Below are positions 1 to 13,400 of a DNA stretch of 64,000 bases, one piece after another (position 1 is the stretch's first letter; the number at the start of each line of letters is the position of its first letter). The stretch comes from Nemopilema nomurai (Eukaryota > Cnidaria > Scyphozoa > Rhizostomeae > Rhizostomatidae): the NCBI GenBank assembly GCA_003864495.1, contig ML133493.1:627820-691819 (forward strand). Direction: 5' to 3'. The notes beneath the pieces are model-generated. The model worked only from the letters and a program-made list of their open reading frames with translations, ran no database searches and was not told the DNA's origin. The translations under genes were made by a program, and so were the position numbers.

Positions 1-558
1 CTCTGAAAGAACTGAAATCAATTCTGCCACCTGGGCCTTGATTGGCGAGGGATGTCACATGTGACTACCCGGGCACTCCTGGAAGTTTTTACACTGTTAG
101 CTTCCAATGCAGATATATTCGAGTCTCATTCAGTGTCGCGAATGGAGGGAGGGGTGTATAGCAGGGATAATGCCGCCTCTGATTCCTCTGTTACGGCGAG
201 TAGGGGGGTTGTGGGTGAGTAAAATACTTCCGAAAAGTCAGAGTTCGAAGAAAACCCGAGAAAAAGATCAAGACGAACAGGTGGCCATACTGAATTTTTG
301 GCCAAATGTTTTTTAAAACAAAGAAATTTTAACCAAACAAGCTCAAGCCTTTACACAGACCTTTGAAGGCAACACCCCCAAGAGAGTTACGTAACACTCA
401 GTACTAAAAGTGGTTTTAGCGAAATATCGAAAGGAGGTTTTAGCCTGTAATAAAGATGGCCATTTTGGAACACGACAAATCTTTGAGGTAAAAATCAGTA
501 AATTTGAGGTAAAAAGCAATCAGATTAAAAAGAATCCAGGGCAAGTTCTTCGCCTCAC
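1..558. other. intron sequence of EIF5B, no exon seen
   Basis: No exon is recognisable here. The next EIF5B exon should encode the acidic linker and the beginning of the GTPase domain, but nothing on the minus strand matches those. The stretch is read as intron, continuing beyond the window. Confidence 0.5.
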
Positions 559-3500
559 CTTCGACTTCCTTTGACGCAGCAGCTTTTTCGACGGCTCCTT
601 CCCCCGTCTTTATTTCTTTTTCCCTCTCAATTTCGCTTTCTGCTTCGCTCTCTTTTACGCTTACTTTTTCATGTTCTTTTTCGCATTCTTTTGCACTTTC
701 TTTCTCATCTTCTAAAACAAATTAACTCATTTTCAATAAGGTCGAAAGCAGGTGGCCACGAACACCTTACTCAATAAATTTCTAGCTTTCTGGGTGGATG
801 GACTTCGTGGCATTGCGATTATGTAGTGTGATATGACAATCACGCAATCCTTTAATGACCATCAGCCATTAGCGAAGCTGTAATTAATTGTGCATTTTGA
901 TAGAATCGTTGAATATAGCTGCGAATTCTCTTTTAAAATGGTGACATGGGCATGGAATTCGATAGCCTTTGCGTGATGAGCCTGAGGAGAGGGCACCAAC
1001 TGCCCTGGTCAATCTAATAGAGACAAGTGCCAACCTGCTGGGTCTTTGGGGGCCTCTTCCGACGTTTCTCTTTGAAGTTGCTGGTTTTTCTTCTTCTTCA
1101 CGTACTGCACCTTCTTGCGCTGTTCCGTCCCATCTTTTGTTGGAACATCAATTCCTATAAACAGAAACCAAGCCAGCATGGTAAACAGTGTAGTTAGTGT
1201 CCCGTCCAAAGAAGGGCGCGGGACAAAACCCTGCTCAAGCAGAAGGGATGGTTGCAAATGGGTACCCTGGCAAGCGACATGCATTTCTGGACATCACGAG
1301 CAAGGTGCGCCCGTCTATTGGGTTCAATGACAAACGAAATTAGAGTTACGTCTTTAACTGGAAGAATCAGCAATAGAACCAAAACAACCTTTAGTCCCTA
1401 TTTGCGCATTGAAATCTAAACCATAAGAATGCAATTTGCCAACGGATATATTCAGTGCCAAATAGAAGCACCAATGTATTCATTTTTCCATTGAGACATA
1501 CTTGACACAAGGTAGTAGATTTTCTGACTTGGTGAGTAAATCGGTGTGTACCTTGTTGCTTCATTGCGGCTAGCATCATTTCAGCTCTCCGTTTTTGCTC
1601 TTTCTGAGCCGGAGTAAGCAACTTTCCTTCTTTCTTCAATTTCTCTCGTTTTTCCTTGAAAATATCAGCCATAGTTCAGAACACAAGTAAGGAAGCATCT
1701 AATCAATTATTGCATTTTTTAGCAGAGTAATGATTTGCATGTGTTAAACAAATTGAAAAAAAAGATCCAAAATATATCATGATATAAAACATTCTCAATT
1801 GAAAACAGTAGAAGAATTAGCAATTCTGAAGTCACAAACCTTTTCCTTCTGCTTCTTCCGTTCTTTCTTCTCCTGCTCTAAACGGATCTAAAATACAAAA
1901 TGCATCATGCTATTCGATAGCTCTTTCAAACAATTGCGACTGAGTAGTAGACTTGTGTAGAATTGTGACTGCTGACCACTTCCTAATGTACTGGTATTAC
2001 CAAAGTGAGAGAATAACCCGATCTATGGTATACAATGATGCCAAAAATAGGAGATACTCAAGCCACTTAAACGCTCTGCTAGCAATAGCTGAGAGGAAGG
2101 CCTTATTAGAGAAATATAAACAAAAACACGAAGAAATACATAAATCTGGTGGATAAAAACCTAAAACATGGTTGATAAATTGCTACTTACTTTTTCAAGA
2201 CGCAATCGCTCAGCTTCTTCAAAGGCCCTTTGCTTCTCTTCTTCCTCCTTTTTAAGTCTTTCTTCTTCCAGCTTCAGCTTCTCTAAAGCTTCTTGCATTT
2301 GTTTGAGTGCACTCTTACCTGGCTTTTTTCCTTTTTTCTTCTCATCATCATCTTTTCCTTTCTTTTTCTTCTTCTTTTTTTTCTTTTTGTCTCCTTCAAC
2401 ATCATCAACATCTTCCTCAGACTCTCCTTCAACCGCAGCAGCTGGATCTGAGGGTCAAATGTAGACACACATAATTAAAGATCAAATTAAAAACTAGAGC
2501 AGAAAATAACTCAGCTGACTTCAAGGAATGATATTCCTTAGTAAATTTCAGTGGTTTTGAGGATAGTGAAAATATTTCCTATTTGAAGGAAATTTTAGAA
2601 AACTAAAGGTAAGACAGTTTTCATGATCAAAGCTAGCCTTTTTTAACTAATGTCCAAAAACGTAAAAGAATCTCCTTGAGTTTGAGCATTCTAAATGAAA
2701 ATATCATATGCAAAATGTTACCTTGAACTAAAAAAATCTAATAATGCATACCTTCTTTGATAGAGCTACCAGTTACATCTTTACTTCTTTCAGTGGCTTC
2801 AGCATCTTGTAAGTCTGATGTTTCTTGTTCTTTTGCGGAAACTTCTTTTCCCTTTACCTCAACTTCATCTTTAGTCTCATGTTTCACTTCATCTTTAGTC
2901 TCATGTTTCACTTCTCCCTTTTTCTTGGCTTCTTTTTTCTTCTTCTCTTTTTCTCGCTCCTTCTTCTCAGCTTTTTTCTGAGCAGCTGTTTTCACAGTTG
3001 AGGTGCTGTCATTGATCACACATTCCTCCTCTGTTTTCTTGGTACCTTCAGTTTCCTGGCTTGACAGAGCTTCCATCTCCTCGACTGCTGATGGTTCATT
3101 CTCTGCTCCAATTTCCTCATCCTTATCATTTTCGCTCTTTGGTTCCTGAACTGCTTCTCCCTTCTTCCCCTTCTTCTTCCCCTTCTTTCCACCAGTTGTT
3201 TGCTCTCTATCAACTTCATTTTCAATATCTGCAAGTATTGCATCAAGATCTTCTTCATCTGGCTTCTTCTTTCCCTTCTTCTTCTTACCCTTGTTTGATG
3301 TGACAGTTTGTTCTTCATTCTTTGGCCTGTCCTGTTTTTGTTTCAGTTGTTCCTCTGTGTCAACTGGGTCTTCATTTTCTGAGGAATTTTGATCATCCTC
3401 ACTTGCTATAGTTTCTTCTACCATCAATGCGTTAAATGATGGTTTTGCAGTCTGCGAAGAAGTTTACACAATGAAAAGTTTTAAAGGTTTTGTTTCTACC

Positions 3501-4889
3501 GTTCCTTTATGCAACTGCCTTTGCCTTCCCATGAGAGTGGTTATAAAGACTTTCTCATTAGGTTAGCAACAGCATCTTAATACTATTTTGAGGCTTAGTC
3601 TCCTAACTCAAAACTAACTAGTTGTTCTAATCTTACTGCTAGTTACTTCTTCAATAGCTATACCTAAAAATACCTATTTATTCTAATCTTCTATAAAAGA
3701 AAACTTTCTCCAATAGAAGTTCAAAAATTTCATACATACAAGAAAGACTACAGAGTAAAGTGCGATGATTTAGTGACAGCTTATGATGTATTTCGTTGTA
3801 ATACCAAGTTTCTAATTTCAAGTTCTGAAGAGGAGGAAATCATCATAGACTAAGACTTAAATTCCATGATTTAACAATAAGATTTCAGCATCTATTTTGG
3901 TATACATTTTCATTTCTAGATATAAACCAAAAACATACAGGAAAATGAAATAATGATCTTGATCTTGATTTTTGAAATAAGCCCCCCTCTCCAATAAGCC
4001 CTCTCTCTATAAAGCCCCCCCTCTAGGACCCTGAAAATTAAATAACCCCCAGGGGGCTTAATATAGCTTTTGGGGGGTAATCATGACAATTTGCAATCAT
4101 TAAAATAAAAATATCTCAAAAGAGGTAGGTTCACTTTCAATAAACTGAAACTACATCAAGTTGTGGTCTAGAGTTGCTCTTTTGGTAGGTTCTGGTATAT
4201 TTTTACCTTACTTTCATTAAAACACAAAAGGAAAATGTTCTGTTACCAAAAGTGAAACAAAAAGTGACATACTCTGGCTGTGTCATCCAATTCATTATCT
4301 TCATCGTCAGAATCCCTAAAATTTATAACAAACAGCTTTGATAAGTAGTTAAAATCATTGGGCCTAGTCAAGTCTTTTCTGAAACCCTGGATTGGCAGTA
4401 TTTTCCAAAAAGCTGTTAACAATCAATTGATGTCTATGAGATATTTGAAAAGTTCATATCAACCATTTAGCATAAGATCTATGGATAATCCACTTACTTC
4501 TTGAGTGATGCTTTATCCTTCTTTTTTGATTTCTTCTTAGTAAGTTTATCAACATCAATGTGCACCTCTTCTTTCTTTAAGTCAATGCCACTTTCAATTG
4601 CAATCTCTTCTATGTCATTTTCCCTTTAAATTTAATGAAAGTAGCTCAGATAATTTTGGAGCAAAATTGAGACAAAGTTGAAGATATGGTGACATTCAAG
4701 CTCTCATTAAACAATGGCCAAAATGTGCCAAAAAGCTATGACTTTACTCCTCTGCCCAAAAGTTAGAGCTAAAACATCATGGCTATCAGTTTGAGTAAGG
4801 GTAAAGGGGTCAATTCAAAACAAGAGGATTGCCCCTGGTAGTTACCAGTCATCGTCATCTTTGCGCTTCCCTTTCTTCCCTTTCCCCAT
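559..4889 (-). CDS. EIF5B: Eukaryotic translation initiation factor 5B, N-terminal part (3' end outside window)
   Basis: eIF5B is the GTPase that joins the 60S subunit to the 48S initiation complex in the cytoplasm. Only the lysine/glutamate-rich N-terminal region lies here; the GTPase domain is beyond the left edge. Nine exons join in phase: 4889-4846, 4623-4498, 4315-4273, 3451-2752, 2447-2191, 1887-1840, 1654-1552, 1154-1035, 711-559, about 531 codons. The start MGKGKKGKRKDDDDW is the family's usual basic-acidic beginning. The stretches KKPGKSALKQMQEALEKLK and EKLKKEGKLLTPAQKEQKRR closely match the conserved linker before the G domain of animal eIF5B. Exon 4 carries two tandem copies of an eight-residue KHETKDEV unit. 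The identification rests on this linker, since lysine-rich sequence alone would be ambiguous. Confidence 0.93.
2862..2909. repeat. 24-bp tandem duplication inside EIF5B exon 4
   Basis: Two identical 24-bp units (2862-2885 and 2886-2909) encode KHETKDEV twice on the minus strand. The unit length is a multiple of three, so the frame is kept. Confidence 0.9.
3976..4080. repeat. C-rich direct/inverted repeat, MITE-like remnant
   Basis: Three direct units starting AATAAGCCC or ATAAAGCCC (near 3976, 3993 and 4009) are followed by GGGGGCTTAATA at 4052-4063, roughly the reverse complement of the unit, so the stretch could fold back. It lies in an EIF5B intron. A related C-rich piece occurs at 32948-32982. 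No protein or target-site duplication is visible. Confidence 0.5.
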
Positions 4890-6048
4890 GCTGAAGAAGC
4901 TGTTCCTTTTCCAATACGTTGAGTGTCTACCACGAAGAACTTAAACTAGCTCTTCAATCAACAGGATATTTGATTTACGCACAACAATATCTAGAATCTT
5001 TATCTCAGCACACTTTATGTACGTGCTATCCTCACTGCAAGTTCTATATCCACTGTCACCTAATATGCTCGATTTCACACAATTCCTCAACCTTCTATCA
5101 TTAAAATTATTTATCATGACTAAAAGCCAATTCTTCTCTATCTAGCCTGTTATGCCACACTCCAGTTTCAGGGCCAATTCACTGGCCTAAATAACTCCAC
5201 AGCGAGTTCTTGCAATTGACTAACGTTAGGTCTAAGTAGTGAATACAAATATATATTTCTTATTATTTATTAATGTTGTCCTCGTCCCTCTATGTTGAAT
5301 TAAAAACGATCTCCTTTCAAGCAAAAAAAACTTTTTTCTCGAACATCTCGTGTACTTGAAACTACACATGTACTTTACAGGCTGAAGGAAAGCCCCATAC
5401 TTAAATATCACCAACTCCAAGAGGAAAGCAACAGAAATTAGCAAAATATAGGGGGCCTTCTTTTGTCTCATTTGCGATTTGAACTGAAACGAGGCAAGAC
5501 TGTCTGAAATGACGCAACTAATGATTTGAAAGTGACCGGCTAACCATCATACCTTGTAGGTTGTGGTTCTTTTGATAGCACGCACGCACCACTGCACTTC
5601 AAGTTGAGCTGAATATTATCCCCCCATTCATACGCTCAGTGACGGACAAAGTGATTCATTTTACAGGGTTCCAAAGGTGGTCCACGAGCAACACCCTTCA
5701 AGTCGCAGGAGAGGGGGAACACCCATTTTCAGGAGTTCACAAGTAAAATGAACTAGTCAGGAGAAAAAAATCTGAACGAAATTTTAAATAATTAGCCAAA
5801 ACATAATAAAAAGGTCAATGATATCAATTATGCTAATTCACTTACTGTCCTCCAAATGGTAAGAAAAGCTAAGAAAATAAACAGCCAGAAGGATTGCGAA
5901 AAGTGTTAATGATTGGCTGCAAATGAAAGACAACCTAGCTTGTCCAATAATTTGTCATCACTGTGTTTTGGCACAACCTGAATTTGGTAAAAGTTGTTGC
6001 CCTGTAGCCGAATCACATGCGACTTGGGCACTGCGTGTTTTGCAGGTT

Positions 6049-6232
6049 CGAGGTGCTTGCTCTCTCTATGGAGGGGTTTCTGTTCCCATCCATGCTTGTG
6101 GGAGCATGCTGTTCATCCGTATACCGAACCAAGGCTGTTCCAATTGTTTCCGTTGGTCAGAATCTGCCTCTGTCTTCAAATCTGTCCGTTTGGGATCGAT
6201 CTTCATCAGTTTCTATTACCCCTGTTTCATAA
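6049..6232 (+). other. possible unassigned coding exon with a hydrophobic segment
   Basis: Downstream of an acceptor-like TTTTGCAG, one frame stays open to a stop at 6232. It encodes a hydrophobic stretch (SMEGFLFPSMLVGACCSSVY) followed by a basic, then Ser-rich tail, resembling the end of a membrane protein. No partner exons were found, and a second frame is also open over the same DNA, so this may be chance or a relic. I do not recognise the family. Confidence 0.2.
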
Positions 6233-6559
6233 TTCGACCCAGCACGTGTTGACCCTTGTTACGGATACTGCACTTATAAACAGTGGTGGAGTGATATCAA
6301 AATAACAAGGGGAGGCTCTTGCACAAAATATTGGAAGAAAGAAGAGAAAAATTAGAAATTTGCCCGTATTCGCCATTAACAAGGGGGGCTCAGCCCCTGC
6401 TTTTGAAGTTCTTTGTTGCTTGCTGTTGTTCCCACTGCCGAAGCAATACAGATTAAATTCGAAAGGATATTGGTAGCAATCAGTTTTCGAAGTAGTACCT
6501 TTTTGCAGGTAAAATGTCCATTTTGAAATGTTCATTTTATTGTCTGCTTTTGGTTGCTG

Positions 6560-6690
6560 TTGTTTTACCGTTTTCAAATCACTTTCCTTTGAAATTTAAA
6601 ATCACTCCGTTTTCAAACAAATCGGTTTTCAAACCACTCCCTTTTCAATCCGTTTTCAAATCACTTCGCTTTCGAATCACTCTGTTTCGG
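6560..6690. repeat. degenerate tandem repeat, CGTTTTCAAATCACTCC-like unit
   Basis: About six imperfect copies of a 15-20 bp unit of the type GTTTTCAAATCACT follow one another. The open frame across it (6514-6711) is a by-product of the repeat. Confidence 0.6.
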
Positions 6691-7450
6691 AGACATTCTG
6701 ATTTTTTTTAAGAAGACGAATAAGGGAAACAGCCCGAGCTTAACATCGGCAAGCAAATTCATAGACTACAAAGCTTTTTTGCTGGGCGGGAACGCAATCC
6801 TTGTGCATAGACGAAATCATAGGCCATGCGAGGATCAACAGACTAAAAGCATAAATTTATAGAAGAAACCAAGTTGGTTTTTTGCAATTGGGAGAAAAAG
6901 TGGAACCATCATTTTTGCAGGTAATTTTGCGTCCGACACTTCACAAAGTATGCAAACGTTCAGAAAGGCGAATGCGAAATTATGTTTGTCCACTGTTTTT
7001 CGCAATTGTTAAGTTTTGTACCACAAAACATCTGTTTCTTATTTGTTTTTTGAATTTTGTAAAACAAAGAATGCTAAAATTATGTTTTCAGACTGAAGAA
7101 TTTTGCTTGGGCGGAATTCTGATCTCCCCTTTCTCTTTTTCGATTCCATAAATCTACTGACGTTGACATGGAGTTGTGCTTGTTGAAATAATGATGAAAA
7201 AGAGCCCCAAAAGAGCGCTGGTCTTTTTTTCGAAAGATTGTAGGGCATGGAAGAGAATAAAGCAGCTTTTAGCCAGATCCCAAATTCGACACGGATGCTG
7301 AAACGCGAGTTATGTAATCAAAGGGAATCACCATTTCGCAGGGTCATGCCCATGAAGCAAACATAATATTCTTTTTTCTTCTCATTTACTCATAGTGACA
7401 AAAGTTGCGCAGGATACACAACAGGCAATCTGTCTTGTTAGGAAAAAGTA

Positions 7451-10400
7451 ATGGTGTTTGAGAAACTTAAATCTTTTGGGGAAATGTTACAAGGTATAAC
7501 TCAAGAGGAGATGAAAATATTCTTGGCAGACTTGTCGTGGTTAAGGACCGTCGAATCTTTGGTTGGCAAATTGGTCGTCCAGACCGTCAACGAATGTGAA
7601 AAAGTGACGATTTTCGACTTGCTTTGTTGTCCATTTTGCCAAAGCATTATGGATGAACCTGTGACTATGCAATGTGGATGCACTTGTTGCATAAGTTGTG
7701 TGCCTGACATCAACAATGACCTAAACTCTGTTAAGCGAACTTGTGCAAACTGCTCGAAAGCTTGTCCAACTGTATCAAAACCTACAGAAATCAACGTTAC
7801 AGTGAAAAGCCTGCTTTCCAATTTGTTTTCAACTGAGTCAGATGTCATCAAGCGGAGAAAGGGAGGAAAAGAAGCCTACAAACATGGTGAATTTCTGAAG
7901 GCCTTGAGTATCTACGATACAGCCTTGGAGTTATGTAAGTAAGCTGAAAATTACAACTGTCTTATTTAATCAAGTCATGCTAGGCAAAGATGTTCAAACT
8001 TTGTAAATAAAGCACTGAAAATGATTTCAGTCCCTAAATCTGTTGACAACCTTTGTTATTCAACACTATATTTATTGATTCGACTCGTAGCTGGCCCATT
8101 CTACTGAAAAGAAAAATTTTCGTAGAGGAAAATTTTGGTTCGGGACGAGCTTTCAGTAGACATGTTGTACTATTTCTAACATGTTTCTCGCCTGAAGTGA
8201 AACAACGATTTTGAAAGTTGGAAGCCTATGAAAACTTAATCCGTCCATGTAACTAAATTGTTGATGATCTCGATAGTATTGAACAAGGCCAGGGCGAATC
8301 TCATTTCAACCCTTTACGGGACAGTAATTTTCGGTGAATTTCATAATGGGGTAGCGTTAAAACACAATAACGAAGCTTGTGGGCAAATATTTGTTGTTCT
8401 TCTTTCTGTGACGCATAATAAAATATTGAAAAGTGACCACAAAATTCAGGAGTAGTTTTGGAAACAAAAACGCTCAGCAGAAGAAATTTGCATATCAATT
8501 CGAACCAGGTGATTCAACGCCGCATTTCTGTCAACAATACATAAGTTCTCAGGGGATTTCTATCACTGCTAAAAAGAACTACTTACTTTGTTCACCAAAG
8601 AACTTTTATTAGCCCGTATCGGCTCTTCTTTAGGCCATCGTATAGATGGAATCCACCCTTCAGGTGACAAGGTCGCCATGGGTTTGAAATAGTCGTATAT
8701 GTGAACTGATTCTACCACTGGATGCCAAAGCATAATACTCTCAAATTCCTAACAATAGGAAAGGGGTTGGCATTTTTTTTAAGACCCTTGAATGAGGGGG
8801 TCATGATAGATTGAAATGCTTAGATTTTCCGTAATTTATAACTAAAAAAAGTGGTAGGGGAAGGAAATTTTGCATGAGAAACATAATTAGAGGGAGGGAG
8901 TGTTAAAAAAATGAAATGGGTATGCAAAATGTCTGAAAAATGGAGTTTACCCCTCCCCTCCACAATTAGGAACTTGAGTGTAAAGAGGACTGCGAGAAGG
9001 TTCAACAGACTTCTTGTTTAATAAGAAACTTAGACTTTTCACCGCACATTGTTTTTTTTATTGTATTTAAGTTTTAGTTGGAATCAAATAATTAAAGGCA
9101 GGGCTGGAAAATTTTTTTATGCCTCTGACCATAGAAAATTGTTGCCAAAATGCCTCCAGGTATTACAGGGTTATGTTAGTTAAATGTCTGAGAGTCCAGA
9201 GAAAAAATGATAGCAATTGTTTAAAGTCAGGAAACTACAAAAATGTTTTAAGATGAAGAAGAATGGCAAGTTACAACCTCATTCTTACACTTAATTGCTT
9301 TCTTTCCAAGAAACATTCCATCACTAAGATTTTAAAGAATCAAAGACAAAATTTTAAGTGCCTCTTCACAATGTCAAGTTCACAAGATTTGCCAGTTCTT
9401 TTAATGTATCCTTACACTTGTAACCAAGTTGCAATGTGTTCATTTATCTAAGAGAAACAAAGGGTAAAAGCTGCAGTCCTTTGCATTGTTACCAGTTACT
9501 ACACACATAGAGTTTTCAAAAAACCTGAAGTCATTTAGACAAGATGTTTGTCCTGTATGTAAATCAAATTTTGTTTTCCTAAGCACAAACAAATCCAACA
9601 ATTCCTCTTCACCATTCAAACCAGTTAATACTTGTGAAACATGTGCTTGTCTTAACAAAATGCCAATTAGTAAAACAATTCAGAAGAAATCCTGAATTCA
9701 GATCATTGCTTTTGTGCCTCAAAGGCTTTGTAAGATCATGAGACCAAATCTGAAATTCACAAGTCTTTTCGAAAATTTCTTGTCACAATTATCCACATTT
9801 TGGGGGTAGCAGTTCTGCTTGATTCTCTCTTAAACTCTGCATGGTAATAGAGCTCTTTTATCTCAAAATGATTTACTAACAATGAATGAGTACATCTGTG
9901 ACTTGATTGCACCTAAAATTCCTATGGCTGAAGCACCTAATAGCAGTTTGCAAATGCAGGCACAAAAATTAAAAGTGGATACTTGCTATAAAAAACTGGC
10001 TTGTGCTAAACTTTGTGCGAAAAATTGATTAAATCTAATATACAGCTGAAAGTATCCAAAAAAGAAATCTCTGGAATGTTTAGTTTAATATCTCTTTTGA
10101 AAAAGGTGCAAGTTTTAACTGCATAATTTCTTCTTTTGTTGTAACTTTCAATCAGAGCTTAAACAAGTGCATGACCGCATCACCACCAGTTAGAGGCATG
10201 TTTTCAAATCTATCAACACAATGAAAGCAATTAAAACATTTAGTTTGATTAAAAACATTTTCCCTTAAAAAACACCTTCTTTTGTGGTAGGAAGTTCTGA
10301 GTGCTTCCATTTCTACACATTAAGAAAAAGACTGCTTCAGATAAATCAATGGCAACTAGAGAAAATGCCCTTGCAAGCATGGCTTCAAGGACTGCCAAGT

Positions 10401-13400
10401 TTTTCTTATTTGGAAAGAGACTAGTGAAATGTGGATGAGCAGCATAATATTGGAAACAAATACAAAGCTCTGTAGTGCAAAGGGCTTGTAACAACAAACA
10501 TGATTCTCATCCCCAGTATCAAAGGGAAGCAAGCATTATACAAGCAATTATCCATCGGCTGTTGCCTTATATGAAATTGAAAGTAAAGCAAATTACAATG
10601 TGGTTTTGTAAAATGGTAAAACAAATACAGACTAGAAGTACACGTCGTTCATTTATGCTGATGGTATTCATACCTGGTAAGCTTCTTGTTGTTTACAGAA
10701 CTGTCTTGGTTTAAAAATGGTAGTTTTAGAGGAAATTCCGTTTCCACCCGTTTCCACACAAGCACAATGAATGTTCCGTAACTTATTCTGTAATGTCATT
10801 TAACGATGAACTCTGTTTGCGCGAGTATTGTGTAAAAACAATGCTTAATGCAGAGAAGCCATATGTGCAATGGCCAGAAAGATTGAAGTGCATAAATTAG
10901 CTTCGTTAGAATTCGTTGAGCCTTGTGAGGATTTGTCCCATTGCCTAGCTGTTGTGTCACGGTTCACTGTCTCTTCTGCTGCTTACTCTCAATACACATT
11001 GAACCTTTAGCCTCACTCCTCAATGCTGTTGCTAGGAAGTGATCGAATCCCATGCTTTATTATTGGTAGACCCACATGATCACGTGACCTGGAGAAATAG
11101 GGCCGAAGCACTGCTACAGCTAGGCAGGACTGAGGAAGCACTCGTAAGCATACAAAAATCCCTGGAGATTAAGCCCTTCTGGGAGGAGGTGAGTCTTTTC
11201 TTGATTGTTCTTCATCTGGTCTTTGCGTAATAAGGCCGTTGCAAATCAATTTCGTTTGGCTCTTACCTCCTCACAGGGAGCAATAGCGCTTTAAGTTCTA
11301 TTCGTGCCATTCAGTTCACTAGTAGCTTCGTTCTTGTGGATGTACGATGCACAACCATCAATGATCATCGAATAGCTCACCTTTATTTTATTATTTAAGA
11401 ATTCTTGAAAAGGCCCTATCCACCGACCCAGTTTTCGTAAACTGTTTTTTGTTTTGCAGGGATTTCTTTTGAAAGGGAAAATCCTGTTGAGTAATAAGAA
11501 CAAATTCGATGCAGCCGTTGCTTTGCTGATATGTGTCCTGATGAATAACAAAAGCGATGCTGTCAGTCTGCTCAATGAGGTAGTTCCATCATGTTTGTTC
11601 TGATTTATATGGTGGCATTTGTGATTGTGACCACGTGGTTGATCCTTCCTTTTTTCAACAACGGATCATGGATGTCGATTTAGATTTCTTTTTCGTCTAG
11701 GTGATGCTAGAATTGCTGATGTCACCGGCTAGTTTGTGCACAAATGATTTTGACACTGATGACCAGGAGCTGGATACGTTGGGCCGTCATTTTGAGTCAA
11801 GTACCTTAGTGCAAGAAGAGTCATTCGTGAACATTTTGGCTGCAATTTCTCAGCAATGCAAGCAGGAAGCAGACACGATTAACAGTTGAGTAAATACGAG
11901 CCATCACGCAGAATGCTTCTTAAGTGCTCCGGTTTATAAATGTTATCCATGAAACATTAAATTATTTGCAATGTTTCGAAAGCTTTCGATTTACAGGAGC
12001 ACCTTCGATACATAGTGAATTCGCAAATTAACTTTATGCTTTGTATTCTTATGTTGGGTACACTTTCTTCAATTTAGAGATTTTGGCAGTTTTCTTTGGA
12101 TAGAAGTGTATCGAGAGCGTTGAAGGAATGAAGTTAATTGTCATTGAAATTATCTGGATTGGGACAAAATAAAACTAAAAGCATCAACTGTTTTCTTTTT
12201 GCAGAGTCAGCACACCACCTAAAGAGAGCTCTGACCAATAAACAGCTGGAGCAACTAAAAATGGACCTGGAGTGCAATCTTTGCAGCGGGTACTGAATTT
12301 GAATCTGAATGTGAATTATTAGTTACTCGAAAAACCCCTTCAAGAATAACGCTTGATTACTCCCTGATACAGAGGCTAGCCTCGTTGGCACTGCTGCTGA
12401 TTGTAGATGCTAGTACTGCACTGTAGCTGTTCTTCGTAGCTTTGATTTGCTAAAACGCTTTCTAAAGTTACTTTTGCTAAGAAAAGTAGTTGCAACACCA
12501 ATCTTTGTGGCAACAGCCAAGTCAACGAGTATTAAGTGGAAAGGGCATATGCTCCGTGAGCTATTAGACTCTTGTTGATGTCGCTTGATTACTTTGTCTA
12601 CCAGGTTGATCTACGAGCCGGTTACAACATCGTGCGGACATCTTTTCTGTAAGGATTGCTTGAGACGATGGCTGGATCACGATCACCGGTGCCCTTTCTG
12701 CCGCTCTTCTCTATTTCAGGTGAGCTCTTTCTCCGCAACCTTCTCCAGCCCTTTCAAGCATTTCCTTTCCGCTTGTTTTTATGAAGATATTTTTTCTTAT
12801 AAATCATTTGTATTAATGCGTATATATATTTTTGTGTTTTGCTTTTTAGTTCATTCGTCTCTGGGATCTGGTTAGTACGCATTTCAAATCACTTGTTCGT
12901 TTAAAATTAGTTTCATTTATTTTGAGGACTGAACTTAACTGACTTGTAACATGCGTCCCGATAGTGATACTGATATCACTTTTGTACATCTACAGCTACA
13001 AAATGTGCCCAAAGTATCAGTTATGCCAGGAAAGGCTTGGTGGTTAGTTAAGTTGTACTTCGGCGAAAGTATTGCGAATAAAATGTTCCTGACATTTGTG
13101 AAGCAATTCGAATCACGAAGGCGCGTTTCCCGCCATTAGAGAAGCGCATCTTTTAGAACCCTGAACTAGAATCCCGACAGTCGAAGGGACAGCAAACTAT
13201 CCTCTCAACATCAACGGGACACTTGCAAAGTGGACCAAACTGGTCAATACGTAAAAAGCTGGGACGCATCCGTTTATTTGTCGCTATTATCAACAATTTG
13301 TAGTTCTTTTAGACCTGTGACCTGATACTGTACCTCTATTACACAATGTACACACCATCAGCTAATCTCAACCAGGGAACGTCGATTTCATGGTTACGGT

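Larger units (their letters stand above)
4890..7450. other. spacer between EIF5B and LONRF (divergent)
   Basis: This spacer holds the upstream regions of two divergently transcribed genes. I see no confident gene. It contains a possible unassigned exon at 6049-6232 and a degenerate CA/T-rich tandem stretch at 6560-6690, described separately. No tRNA or other RNA gene was recognised. Confidence 0.5.

Noticed and set aside
2191..3451. Lysine/glutamate-rich frames as independent coiled-coil or nucleolar proteins
   Set aside because: Exon phases and the conserved linker tie them to EIF5B.
6514..6711. 65-codon frame with an apparent signal peptide
   Set aside because: Most of it is translation of a degenerate tandem repeat.
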